The position numbers and the translations under genes were made by a program. Positions 1 to 10,154 of a DNA stretch of 64,000 nucleotides are shown piece after piece; position 1 is the stretch's first letter, and each line of letters opens with the position of its first letter. Source of the stretch: Cordylochernes scorpioides (taxonomy: Eukaryota; Arthropoda; Arachnida; Pseudoscorpiones; Chernetidae); contig CP092872.1 of the NCBI GenBank assembly GCA_030710605.1, positions 94,706,922-94,770,921 of the forward strand, given 5' to 3'. The notes under the pieces were generated by a model, which made no database searches, was not told where the DNA came from, and was given only the letters and a program-made list of their open reading frames with translations.

Positions 1-113
1 ATATTGTCAGACGGGTGAACCAATCACCAGCACGTGTACGAGTTGTACCTGGACTACTCACTTATATATTCCGAAGAGATTTTTCCTATCAACCATCATT
101 CCGTTTATAATGT

Positions 114-169
114 TGTATACATGTTAGTAGCTCTTGGTTTTAAGATGTGGAATACATGTTGGTAGCTTT
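114..169 (-). repeat. Isolated 1.6 units of the 35-bp satellite, inverted
   Basis: The reverse complement of this stretch is the monomer that forms the large array at 4346-7272, here about one and a half units long and in the opposite orientation. It lies about 4.2 kb from the array with unrelated sequence between. Confidence 0.85.
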
Positions 170-331
170 GAGGATGTTATTAAGATTGTAGAGCAGTGTG
201 TTTTAAGCAAATTTCTACAATTACAGAATTCTCATTCCGTAGTTTCCTTGGACATCGTCACAAAGAATAAACCTTCAAATACATACCATATAAAAACATA
301 ATGAGCAATACACTAATTGTTGCTATCTGTT

Positions 332-425
332 GGATTATATTGGCGAAATTGTGTGTGTGGCCTAAAACCACTGATGAGCCAAGCCCTCTCATTCAATAAC
401 TTTCACCATTTCAATAAGGTCTATA
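332..425 (+). mobile_element. Decayed fragment of MITE family M1
   Basis: It carries the M1 landmarks GGCGAAA, CCACTGATGAGCC and CCCTCTCATT in the right order, but the spacing and arms are eroded. M1 is defined here from better copies at 1776-2248 and 29583-29915. Confidence 0.6.
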
Positions 426-429
426 GTGA

Positions 430-1058
430 TAATATTGGATATGTGAAAAGGAACACATTGCCAAAAATATAATTATTACAAATTTTAACGATAGATGGCA
501 ATTTAATTTTAAATGTAATAGGTAATGTTATATACGCGCGATGGGTTTGCGAACTGATTTTACTTTAAGTATACTACAAGAAAATAATGTAAAATCAATT
601 GGAGTTTTGTACTCTCGAGGTGCTAAAGCCCCGCATGGTTACATATACTCTTTGCTGGGGTTAGAATCTCTTGTATATAAATTGAGATTAATTGAACAAT
701 GTATTCTGTGGTTCTACTGACCACAAACTTCGCCCCAGTTTCGAATGACGTCACAAGGAGTGCCTTCACGCGACCGCCCTGTCACGATACACCCGACACC
801 TCTGTCAGGAAAGGTGTGATGGGCAATAAACCACCGGGGAGGAATGTCAGCGAGGTCTGGCCAGGGTCAAAATGTTGGAATGGTCGACACCAGGATAGCC
901 ATTGTTAGAAATGTACAACTCCTGAATATGTCAAACACTAGAATCTACAACTCCAGAACTTACAATTCCAGAACGTACAACGTTTGAATGTCCAACACAT
1001 TAGAAACTAGAACTTACAACTTACTTACAGAACGTACAACGACTTAAAATTCCATAAA
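430..1058. other. No recognised gene
   Basis: Mostly AT-rich single-copy sequence. A GC-richer patch at about 720-900 has a 69-codon open frame, but it shows no recognisable domain or splice context. From 905 to 1060 there is a loose repetition of CAGAACNTACAAC-type words. Confidence 0.5.
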
Positions 1059-1276
1059 TACACTTATGGACAAAAATTAAAGAAGTGGAAAGTTTTTGAT
1101 GTCACAGGTCGTCTGTTGTTGTTTTTTTTTCTAAGGAGACAGATGCAATTTTATTTACACTTGATTATCTCGTATGTCTTCAATAAAGGTCACTAAAATA
1201 TATTTTAGAGTTATTGTCTGAATACCGATATACAAACTAAAAGGTACAACTTCCTTAAGTTTTGTCCATGAGTATA
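1059..1276 (-). mobile_element. MITE-A, near full-length single copy
   Basis: A TA-flanked element with terminal inverted repeats of the type TACACTCATGGACAAAACTT. One half holds a T-rich run plus a GACAGAGGCAAT-type word; the other holds the 118-bp module that elsewhere is tandemly amplified. The TA flanks and short non-coding body suggest a Tc1/mariner-type non-autonomous element. Orientation is given so that the amplified module lies at the left end on the plus strand of the 26-kb array. Confidence 0.75.
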
Positions 1277-1775
1277 CAGCACACCAGAAGGTGCGACATT
1301 AAAACTTACAATTTCAGAACTAACACAACTCCAGAATCCACAATTCCAATATAAGTAAACCAACTAATGTTTTACGCTAGAAGAGAGAATCCACACACAC
1401 AACAGAATGTCCCCATCTGTCACCATCCATCAATGAGGAAACTTACTTACACCACCCATTATCATCTCCATGTATTAATGGGGTACGCCTTAGGCTTGTT
1501 TACACCTCATTGATAATCCCTACCACGCCATCACATTGTTGGTTTATTCATCTGGGGGCGCTGCTCATCACTCAACTATATTTACACTCTCTGTCATACA
1601 CCTGATTACTGAAAACATCGCTCTCTTTCTCTCCATTCCATTTTTTATATGTTTGTTGTATACGCAAATTCCTTTCTTTATTAAGACATATAGTCTGGTA
1701 TACGGATTCATCACGGAGGCTTACAAAGGAAAATAATACAAAGGTGAACGCAATTCATATTTAATGTTAATAATA
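1277..1775. other. No recognised gene
   Basis: AT-rich sequence with a 66-codon hydrophobic open frame at 1536-1736 that matches nothing I recognise and has no start context or splice sites of note. Treated as chance. Confidence 0.5.
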
Positions 1776-2040
1776 TGATGCACTAGCGCGCCATCTGTTA
1801 TCAAAATACAAAACTATTTTAAAGGCGTAAGATTCTTTTTGATATTTCTACTGCCCTTAAAAAGAAGTTCCAAAAATGCAATATAACAGCGGTATGGTAA
1901 ATTAAACTGGCGAAACCGCTGAGAGGGTTCACCACTGATGAACCAGGCCCTCTCATTAATTTTTCCATTGCAGTAAGGGCAGTAGAAATTGTTTAATATC
2001 AAAAAGAATCTTACGCCTTTAAAATAGTTTTGTATTTTGA
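1776..2040. mobile_element. MITE M1 copy
   Basis: It starts with a GCGCGCCATCTG-type terminus and carries inverted arms (AAAACTATTTTAAAGGCGTA and its complement near 2010-2035). The centre has an M1 hairpin: a GAGAGGG strand pairs with CCCTCTC around the CCACTGA loop. In most other copies this stem is GGGAGGG/CCCTCCC, so the stem has changed on both sides while staying paired. Confidence 0.8.
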
Positions 2041-2044
2041 ATGT

Positions 2045-2248
2045 TAATAATGCATACTATCAAAACACGAAACTACTATAGACACGTATGATTCTTTTAA
2101 AAATAAAACAATTTCTACTGTCCTTACTACAATGGAAAAAATAAGGGAATGAAAAGTAGAAATTAATTTTGAAATTATTTTTGAAAGAATCATACGCGTC
2201 TAAAATAGTTTCGTATTTTGATAACAGATGGCGCGCTAATGCATCATA
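2045..2248. mobile_element. MITE M1 copy, hairpin centre missing
   Basis: Immediately follows the previous copy. Long inverted arms (ACACGTATGATTC and complement GAATCATACGCGT) end in GATAACAGATGGCGCGC. The conserved central hairpin of the family has been deleted. Confidence 0.75.
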
Positions 2249-2466
2249 ATGCATATTATATCAATTGGTAAATTTAATTAAGACAATTAGTTTTATATAA
2301 AACAAAAGGATTTAAAAGCGCGAATGTTTCTTTTAGACATAAAACGAACTTCTAACTTAGTTTTAAAAACAGGGATTTGTAGAATAATAGGAAGACAACA
2401 AAAAGAGAGATAATTAAAGGAAAAATTAGAATAAAAACACTGGTATATTTACATATTTACATATAA

Positions 2467-2510
2467 GCCTTTATTAAGATCTTTTGTCTTATGGCAAATA
2501 TATTTCTCAG
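2467..2510 (-). mobile_element. LINE 3'-end fragment (hairpin plus AATAAAGG tail)
   Basis: On the minus strand a small hairpin (AAGAC, then ATCTT) is followed by AATAAAGGC. The same arrangement marks other non-LTR 3' ends at 30517, 31099, 37320, 38190 and 61797. Confidence 0.5.
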
Positions 2511-2607
2511 ACGAAAAACTTTTTTTTTTGTAACGGGACTTGCCTACAGTAGTGTATGCTTTGCTAGAAAGAAAAAGCATAGAAGTTAGGCAATGAAATT
2601 AGAAATT

Positions 2608-3062
2608 TACTCATGGACAAAATATAAGGAAGTGGAAAGTCTTTGATGTCGCTGGTCGTCTATTTATTTTTATTATTATCTTTTTTTAAGAACACAGAGG
2701 CTGTTCACACTTGTTTATCTTGTGTGTCTACAATAAAGATCACTGTAATATCTTTCAGAGTTATTGTCTGAATCCTGATATACATGGTAAAAGGTACAAC
2801 CTCCTTATATTTTGTCCATGAATGTATATTAGTTATCTCGTGTGTCTACAATGAAGGTCACTGTAATATCTTTCAGAGTTATTGTCTGAATACCGATATA
2901 TATGGTAAAAGGTACAACTTCCATAAATTTTGTCCATGAGTGTATATTAGTTATCTCGTGTGTCTACAATAAAGGTCACTGTAATATCTTTCAGAGTTAT
3001 TGTCTGAATCCTGATATACATGGTAAAAGGTACAACTTCCTTAAGTTTTGTCCATGAGTGTA
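2608..3062 (-). mobile_element. MITE-A with three tandem 118-bp modules
   Basis: Left end is a TACTCATGGACAAAA terminus followed by the unique half with its T-rich run. Three successive modules then each end in a TTTTGTCCATGA copy. The last copy ends in GTGTA, giving TA at both outer ends. Confidence 0.8.
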
Positions 3063-3412
3063 TAGTTGTAGAATGATGACAGAGAAGGTAGCAAAGAAGA
3101 AAAAACTGAGCAAGAAGACAGAGAAAGTATCTAGCTAACTAACCAGATAACATCTTGTTCAAAGTCTATAGAAACTGTGATGATATATCACACACACATA
3201 CCGGGTAATTTGACAGAAATATTAATGGCAGAAGTCAATTCTTCTTTGATTTCTTCCTCTTTTTTCTCTCTCTTAGGGTAGTTGGCGTGTTGTACGCTCC
3301 AGGAACCCGCCGCCGGGTCATAAATATCTCTCTCTCTTGCAAAAATGGCATACTCTATATTTACATCTTCCTACATGCACACCACGTATATCTCTTTAAC
3401 AATGTAGAAATA

Positions 3413-3594
3413 TACAGTTAAACCTGTCTATAGCGACCCTCTTGTGACTCACCAAAATAGGGTGCTATAGAGAGGGCGTGCTATAGACAGGTCACTTTTA
3501 ATGTAAATCGCATCGTACTACGTATTTAAAATCGGGCCCTATAGAGAGGAAGGCGCTATTTAGAGGGGGTGCTATAGACAGAGGTTTAACTGTA
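3413..3594. mobile_element. pogo/Tigger-like MITE
   Basis: A TA-flanked element with termini CAGTTAAACCTGTCTATAGC and the near complement GCTATAGACAGAGGTTTAACTG. Termini starting CAGT with an ACCTC core are typical of pogo-type DNA transposons. About 180 bp, non-coding. Confidence 0.8.
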
Positions 3595-3721
3595 TAATGA
3601 TTTTTTTATATTTAAAATATTTTGACGTTATTTTGGTGTGTGTGTGTGTGTAAAACAGCTATGTCTAGCTAATTCAAAAAATTAATATATATATATATCT
3701 TTATGTGTGTGTGTGTGAATA

Positions 3722-4012
3722 TACACCTATCCCCCGATTTACACGGTAGATACGTTCCTGAGAAAAACGTGTAAATCGAAAATTAAAAATTTTCGCGAAA
3801 TTTTTATACGAAGAAATACAGACACAGTGTGCGTGTGCAGCAAGTCAGCACATAAGCTCGGGATTCCTCGTGAGATATGTACACAGCGCATGTGTTCAAT
3901 CACAGTAGCATTTGGTATAGTGCGATAAAAACAAAAAAAAAACTTATTTGGAAAACCGTGTAAAAGCGAAAACGTGTAAAACAAGTACCGTGTAAATCGG
4001 GGGATAGGTGTA
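3722..4012. mobile_element. pogo-like MITE, second family
   Basis: Termini ACACCTATCCCCCGATTTA and its complement TAAATCGGGGGATAGGTGT, flanked by TA. The arms carry ACACGGTA words. The 291-bp body has only chance open frames. Confidence 0.8.
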
Positions 4013-4019
4013 TTCTAAC

Positions 4020-4240
4020 TTCTCTAGGATATCTGTGGAAGAGTGGGGTAAACCGTAGATATTCGACAGCTACGACCCAGAAATTAAATCCTGCTTTAGA
4101 CCCTTTTTTTATGAAGAAAAGAGAAATGCCTAAATGGCCTTCATTTTTGTAGAAGTCCAACTCCACCAGTGAGTACAAATAACCAAACGAGACTCTGGCA
4201 CATTTGTAAGTGAAAAAAGTAGAACTCTCTCTGTTTTCTA
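4020..4240 (+). mobile_element. Diverged SINE1 copy
   Basis: Shows the SINE1 order: a GGTAAACC..TACGACCC head, then a T-run, CCAACTCCACCAGTGAG, and CGAGACTCTGGCACATTTGTAAGTG. The RNA polymerase III B box is destroyed, so this is an old copy. Confidence 0.65.
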
Positions 4241-4267
4241 TATAAGAAATTTAAGCTATTTTTTTTA

Positions 4268-4320
4268 CGCGTATGATTATTTAAAAAAAAACTATTTTTA
4301 CTGCTTTTACCACAATGTCT
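4268..4320. mobile_element. M1 arm abutting the satellite
   Basis: ACGCGTATGATTATTTAAA followed by a TTTTTACTGCTTTTACCACAATG-like stretch matches one arm of M1. The 35-bp satellite starts within 30 bp of it. Confidence 0.55.
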
Positions 4321-4345
4321 GTGGCTTGGTGGCTTTACATCAAAG

Positions 4346-7272
4346 TCAAGAGTTACCAACATGTATTCCACATCTTAAAACCAAGAGCTACCAACATGTA
4401 TTCCACATCTTAAAACCAAGAGCTACCAACATGTATTTCACATCTTAAAACCAAGAGCTACCAACATGTATTCCACATCTTAAAACCAAGAGCTACCAAC
4501 ATGTATTTCACATCATAAAACCAAGAGCTACCAACATGTATTTCACATCATAAAACCAAGAGCTACCAACATGTATTTCACATCATAAAACCAAGAGCTA
4601 CCAACATGTATTTCACATCATAAAACCAAGAGCTACCAACATGTATTTCACATCTTAAAACCAAGAGCTACCAACATGTATTTCACATCTTAAAACCAAG
4701 AGCTACCAACATGTATTTCACATCTTAAAACCAAGAGCTACCAACATGTATTTCACATCTTAAAACCAAGAGCTACCAACATGTATTTCACATCTTAAAA
4801 CCAAGAGCTACCAACATGTATTTCACATCTTAAAACCAAGAGCTACCAACACGTATTTCACATCTTAAAACCAAGAGCTACCAACATATATTTCACATCT
4901 TAAAACCAAGAGCTACCAACATGTATTTCACATCTTAAAACCAAGAGCTACCAACATGTATTTCACATCTTAAAACCAAGAGCTACCAACATGTATTTCA
5001 CATCTTAAAACCAAGAGCTACCAACATGTATTCCACATCTTAAAACCAAGAGCTACCAACATGTATTCCACATCTTAAAACCAAGAGCTACCAACATGTA
5101 TTTCACATCTTAAAACCAAGAGCTACCAACATGTATTCCACATCTTAAAACCAAGAGCTACCAACATGTATTCCACATCTTAAAACCAAGAGCTACCAAC
5201 ATGTATTCCACATCTTAAAACCAAGAGCTACCAACATGTATTTCACATCTTAAAACCAAGAGCTACCAACATGTATTTCACATCTTAAAACCAAGAGCTA
5301 CCAACATGTATTTCACATCTTAAAACCAAGAGCTACCAACATGTATTTCACATCTTAAAACCAAGAGCTACCAACATGTATTCCACATCTTAAAACCAAG
5401 AGCTACCAACATGTATTCCACATCTTAAAACCAAGAGCTACCAACATGTATTTCACATCTTAAAACCAAGAGCTACCAACATGTATTCCACATCTTAAAA
5501 CCAAGAGCTACCAACATGTATTCCACATCTTAAAACCAAGAGCTACCAACATGTATTCCACATCTTAAAACCAAGAGCTACCAACATGTATTTCACATCT
5601 TAAAACCAAGAGCTACCAACATGTATTTCACATCTTAAAACCAAGAGCTACCAACATGTATTTCACATCTTAAAACCGAAGCTACCAACATGTATTCCAC
5701 ATCTTAAAACCAAGAGCTACCAACATGTATTCCACATCTTAAAACCAAGAGCTACCAACATGTATTCCACATCTTTACCACCAAGAGCTACTAACATGTA
5801 TTACACATCAAAACCAAGAGCTACCAACAAGTATTCCACATCTTAAAACCAAGAGCTACCAACATGTATTCCACATCTTAAAACCAAGAGCTACCAACAT
5901 GTATTCCACATCTTAAAACCAAGAGCTACCAACATGTATTCCACATCTTAAAACCAAGAGCTACCAACATGTATTCCACATCTTAAAACCAAGAGCTACC
6001 AACATGTATTTCACATCTTAAAACCAAGAGCTACCAACATGTATTTCACATCTTAAAACCAAGAGCTACCAACATGTATTTCACATCTTAAAACCAAGAG
6101 CTACCAACATGTATTTCACATCTTAAAACCAAGAGCTACCAACATGTATTTCACATCTTAAAACCAAGAGCTACCAACATGTATTTCACATCTTAAAACC
6201 GAAGCTACCAACATGTATTCCACATCTTAAAACCAAGAGCTACCAACATGTATTTCACATCTTAAAACCGAAGCTACCAACATGTATTTCACATCTTAAA
6301 ACCAAGAGCTACCAACATGTATTTCACATCCTAAAACCAAGAGCTACCAACATGTATTTCACATCTTAAAACCAAGAGCTACCAACATGTATTTCACATC
6401 TTAAAACCAAGAGCTACCAACATGTATTCCACATCTTTACCACCAAGAGCTACCAACATGTATTTCACATCTTAAAACCAAGAGCTACCAACATGTATTC
6501 GACATTTTAAAACCAAGAGCTACCAACATGTATTTCACATCTTAAAACCAAGAGCTACCAACATGTATTTCACATCTTAAAACCAAGAGCTACCAACATG
6601 TATTTCACATCTTAAAACCAAGAGCTACCAACATGTATTCGACATTTTAAAACCAAGAGCTACTAACATGTATTACACATCTTAAAACCAAGAGCTACCA
6701 ACATGTATTCCACATCTTTACCACCAAGAGCTACCAACATGTATTTCACATCTTAAAACCAAGAGCTACCAACATGTATTTCACATCTTAAAACCAAGAG
6801 CTACCAACATGTATTTCACATCTTAAAATCAAGAGCTACCAACATGTAATAACATCTTAAAACCAAGAGCTACCAACATGTATTCCACATCTTAAAACCA
6901 AGAGCTACCAACATGTATTTCACATCTTAAAACCAAGAGCTACCAACATGTATTCCACATCTTAAAACCAAGAGCTACCAACATGTATTTCACATCTTAA
7001 AACCAAGAGCTACCAACATGTATTTCACATCTTAAAACCAAGAGCTACCAACATGTATTCCACATCTTTACCACCAAGAGCTACCAACATGTATTTCACA
7101 TCTTAAAACCAAGAGCTACCAACATGTATTCCACATCTTAAAACCAAGAGCTACCAACATGTATTTCACATCTTAAAACTAAGAGCTACCAACATGTATT
7201 TCACATCTTAAAACCAAGAGCTACCAACATGTATTTCACATCTTAAAACTAAGAGCTACCAACATGTATTTC
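4346..7272 (+). repeat. 35-bp satellite array, about 83 copies
   Basis: Direct head-to-tail units of CCAAGAGCTACCAACATGTA plus a 15-base remainder. Monomer variants are patterned: TTCCAC versus TTTCAC, a run with CATCATAAAACC at 4500-4630, CTTTACCACC units at about 5775, 6435, 6715 and 7065, TTCGACATTTT units at about 6500 and 6640, and shortened ACCGAAGC units at about 5675, 6195 and 6265. Recurring variants at a distance imply duplication of multi-unit blocks. No spacers are present. Confidence 0.97.
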
Positions 7273-7299
7273 ACATCAAAGCACCAAGAACTCCACACA

Positions 7300-7641
7300 T
7301 ATCTCTATATAGATGGAAATTTTTGCCGGGAGGAAATTATCTAAAGAGACAAGGGTCACCTCTCCCGTCAAAATAGACGTCTAAAACCAGACGCCATCTA
7401 TTGACCGTCGCCGCAAGACGCCGTGTGGATCTCATGGAATAAAGTCCGCCCTAGACTGACGAGGGCCATTAGCCCGAAACCATGGTCTCTAGGTGGACGC
7501 TTTTCAGTTTGCCAAAGCTGATGTTGTGGCTTTGTCACCGACCCGAGGCCGCTAGTTGCGGCGACGGTCAATAGATGGCGTCTGGTTTTAGACGTCTATT
7601 TTGACGGGAGAGGCGACCCTTGTCTCTTTACATATCTCTAT
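7300..7641 (+). mobile_element. Foldback element M2, copy 1, with central hammerhead
   Basis: Two inverted arms of about 75 bp (roughly 7340-7417 and 7556-7632) share CTCCCGTCAAAATAGACGTC and CCATCTATTGACCGTCGCCG with their complements. The region between them holds a hammerhead ribozyme fold (see 7444-7498). Both outer edges carry ATATCTCTAT, possibly a target duplication. No protein is encoded. Related copies lie at 15405, 25365, 28305, 49205 and 56515. Confidence 0.85.
7444..7498 (+). ncRNA. Hammerhead ribozyme, apparently complete (M2 copy 1)
   Basis: Parts in order: the 5' strand of stem I (GTCC, a two-base bulge GC, CCTAGA); the core CTGACGA, which fits CUGANGA; stem II (GGGC and GCCC around CATTA); the core GAAA; stem III; the cleavage triplet GTC ending at 7487; and the 3' strand of stem I (TCTAGG, a T bulge, GGAC). 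Stem I has 6 plus 4 pairs and stem II has 4 GC pairs. Stem III is only ACC/GGT with a two-base loop, but ACCATGGT is self-complementary, so it could form better between two RNA copies. Short stem III is known from hammerheads in Penelope-like elements and satellites. Activity is inferred, not shown. Confidence 0.85.
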
Positions 7642-8289
7642 TTTATTTACAAACCAAAAGATCACAAATTGTTTTTTTTTCATAACAAGGCCTACATACC
7701 TTCCCCCATTTTGTAAATTTCACCAAAAGATAGTTATTAGCCGCCATTTTATATTCTAACAAGAATAAAAAAATCGAACATTCCTAGAAACCGTATTTGT
7801 GTTTTATTTGTTTTTGTCTATTTCTTTTGATTTTATTAGAATTGCCTGGAAAATTACCAAATGGGGAGAAACCAATTGGAGAACATTAAGTAAATAAAAA
7901 AAAGGTAGAAATGGGTGTGTAGAGAAAAAAAAAGATAATGTGGTTTTTCTTTTGGTATAAAAACAGTGTGGTCGATTCAAAACTTGAAAAAAAAAACTTT
8001 TTTCTATTATAAACTACGGGGGATTTGGTAGGTAAAATGGATTTAGTAGAAATTCAGAGGAAAAATGTTTATATTTTGTGTGAACTCTGAAAACATTTAA
8101 AAACTTCGTAAAGAACAAATCTGAAATGATACAAAACTCGTGTTCAGGGTTGTGTTAACCATTTATTTTTAAATCTTATATTAAACTTATAAATTAACAC
8201 AAAGCAAAGCATATATAAATGAATACATAAGTATTTATACTTAATTGAAGCTATGAAGAGCATTGTTCGATGCAAATATTTTAATGTAA
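7642..8289. other. No recognised gene
   Basis: AT-rich sequence with homopolymer A runs. No coding signal or familiar repeat was seen. Confidence 0.5.
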
Positions 8290-8476
8290 TTCTACTGAAC
8301 TACAAGCTTATGTCCATAGTTTTCTTGAAAACCATTTCTGAGATTCTACCCTTCAGTGCTGCGTATATAAGCAGAATCGTCCAATACAGTATTAGAGCTC
8401 TGAGAAGCGGTCTGGTGGATTAAATTGGCGAAACCGCTGGGAGGGTTCACCACTGATGAGCCAAGCCCTCCCAATA

Positions 8477-9899
8477 TACACTGCGTGACATTGAAAATGG
8501 AACACCAAGAAATAGTGGCCAGAAAATTATGCAAATTTCAGGGTAGACGCGCCTAACCGAGTTATGCAAATGATGTAAAATGCGCAGCTCTCGTGCGCAC
8601 ATGGAGTAAGATATAAGGGAAGGAACTTGCAGAAAGGACAGTATTCGTTTCGTTATTTCTTCAAGGAAAATCATTGTAGAAATTTTGTTTTTGTGTCAAA
8701 AGACACGTGTAATAACAGAGAATGCCAGGTCATCGTAAACGGAGGCAGTTCAAGCAGACAGACGCTTTTACGAGGGGCATGGTGATCGGACTGAAAAGGG
8801 CAGGTTGGTCCATACGTCAAATCGCAGCTGATACACACCTTGGTGCGTCCACGGTGCACCGACTGTGGAGAAGATGGTTGGAACAAGGAAATGTGGCAAT
8901 TTATAGGAATGTCGGTGCAACCAGAGTGACGTCAGCACATGTGGATCGGCGTATCCTTCGACAAGCAGTGGCGGCCCCACAAGCAACTTGTACCGCCATC
9001 CTGCAACATGTGCAAGACACCCTAGATCATTCCATCTCGACCAGAACCATTTCCCGTCGATTGGTTGCTAATGGCTTGCACTCATGCCGTCCGCTAAGAA
9101 GACTGCCATTGACCCCACCGAATAGGCGCCAACGTTTGGGATGGTGCCGGGCTAGATCGACGTGGATGACGGAATGGCACAGGGTCGTGTTCTCAGATGA
9201 GTCGCGTTTCTGCTTGTCCAGTGATAGTCGCCGTGTACGCGTGTGGCGTCGACGTGGAGAAAGGTCCAATCCGGCAGCAATTGTGGAACGCCCCACCGTG
9301 CGACAACGTGGAATCATGGTTTGGGGCGCAATCGCCTATGATTCCAGGTCACCTTTACTTCGTATTCAGGGCACTATGACGGCCCAACGATACGTTGATG
9401 ATGTGCTGCGACCGGTGACACTCCCCTACCTTCAGGGGGTACCCAATGCCCTTTATCAGCAGGATAACGCCCGACCGCACACTGCTCGCATTAGCCAACA
9501 AGCTCTGCAAGATGTACAGATGCTTCCCTGGCCACCGTACTCTCCTGAACTCTCACCAATCGAGCACGTCTGAGACATCATTGGACGCCGTTTGCATGCC
9601 TTGCCACAGCCGCGTTCAGAAGACGAACTGTGGCAAATGGTTGAGAGGGAATGGAGAGCCATCCCTCAGGATGCCATCCGTACTCTGATTGACTCTCTAC
9701 CTAGACGTGTTGCTGCGTGCATCGCCGTCCGCGGTGGTCCTACTTGCTACTAAGCCGACGCCGTTCTCGCTCTGTATTATGACTATCATTTTGAAATAAA
9801 GATCACTTATTGTTCGTCCCTGTCTCTCTCTGTCTGCCGAGTTTCATCACTTTCTGGCCACTATTTCTTGGTGTTCCATTTTCAATGTCACGCAGTGTA
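8477..9899 (+). mobile_element. Tc1-like transposon with perfect 49-bp terminal inverted repeats
   Basis: The first and last 49 bp (8477-8525 and 9851-9899) are exact reverse complements, beginning TACACTGCGTGACATTG and including the TA target. The 1423-bp unit holds one transposase frame on the plus strand. Identical ends and a nearly open transposase point to a recent insertion. The host site is an M1 MITE. Confidence 0.97.
8722..9753 (+). pseudogene. Tc1/mariner-superfamily transposase with one internal TGA
   Basis: This would encode the enzyme that binds the inverted repeats and cuts and pastes the element at TA sites. The reading frame runs 343 codons from ATG 8722 to TAA 9751 and is broken only by TGA at 9571 (codon 284), directly after SPIEHV, where this family normally has tryptophan. 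The N-terminus has a helix-turn-helix (GWSIRQIAADTHLGASTVHR, residues about 33-52). Catalytic acidic residues are visible in VVFSDESRF, LYQQDNARPH and LSPIEHV. I count 32 residues between the second Asp and the Glu; Tc1 usually has 34. A single point change inactivates an otherwise well-preserved copy. Stop-codon readthrough or a consensus error are alternatives. Confidence 0.93.
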
Positions 9900-10154
9900 T
9901 TTTTTCATTGCAGTAAGGACAGTAGAAGTTTGTATTGTGTATAAAAGAAACATTCGTGATTTTAAATCCTTTCATTTTATATTATACTTATAGTTAATTT
10001 TTGAATACAATTTTACAGAGAGAGGGAGTGAATTTACAGCGAGTCACATCTCACACATATGTTGATAGAAATTATATAAATGAATTACCGCAAATTGAAA
10101 AAATATTTTTGGAAACTTTCGAGTTTTTTCCCTATTTCAAAACCTGTCGATATT

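Larger units (their letters stand above)
8290..9985 (+). mobile_element. MITE M1 copy split by a Tc1-like transposon
   Basis: The left part (8290-8476) has the M1 hairpin GGCGAAACCGC..GGGAGGG..CCACTGATGAGCC..CCCTCCCAA. The right part (from 9900) continues with TTTTTTCATTGCAGTAAGGACAGTAGAAG, as expected for the next M1 segment. Removing 8477-9899 and one TA restores the order seen in uninterrupted copies such as 29583-29915. The left flank matches the extended form of M1 (CAAGCTTATGTCCATAGTT). Confidence 0.85.

Noticed and set aside
1536-1736. Small membrane protein gene
   Set aside because: A 66-codon hydrophobic frame in AT-rich DNA without homology, splice sites or upstream context; expected by chance.
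1905-1955. True hammerhead ribozyme in M1
   Set aside because: CTGATGA and GAAAC are in permuted order and only 18 bases separate them, too few for both remaining stems; kept only as a low-interest finding.
4346-7272. CRISPR-like array
   Set aside because: Units are contiguous 35-mers with no unique spacers, and the context is eukaryotic. It is a satellite.
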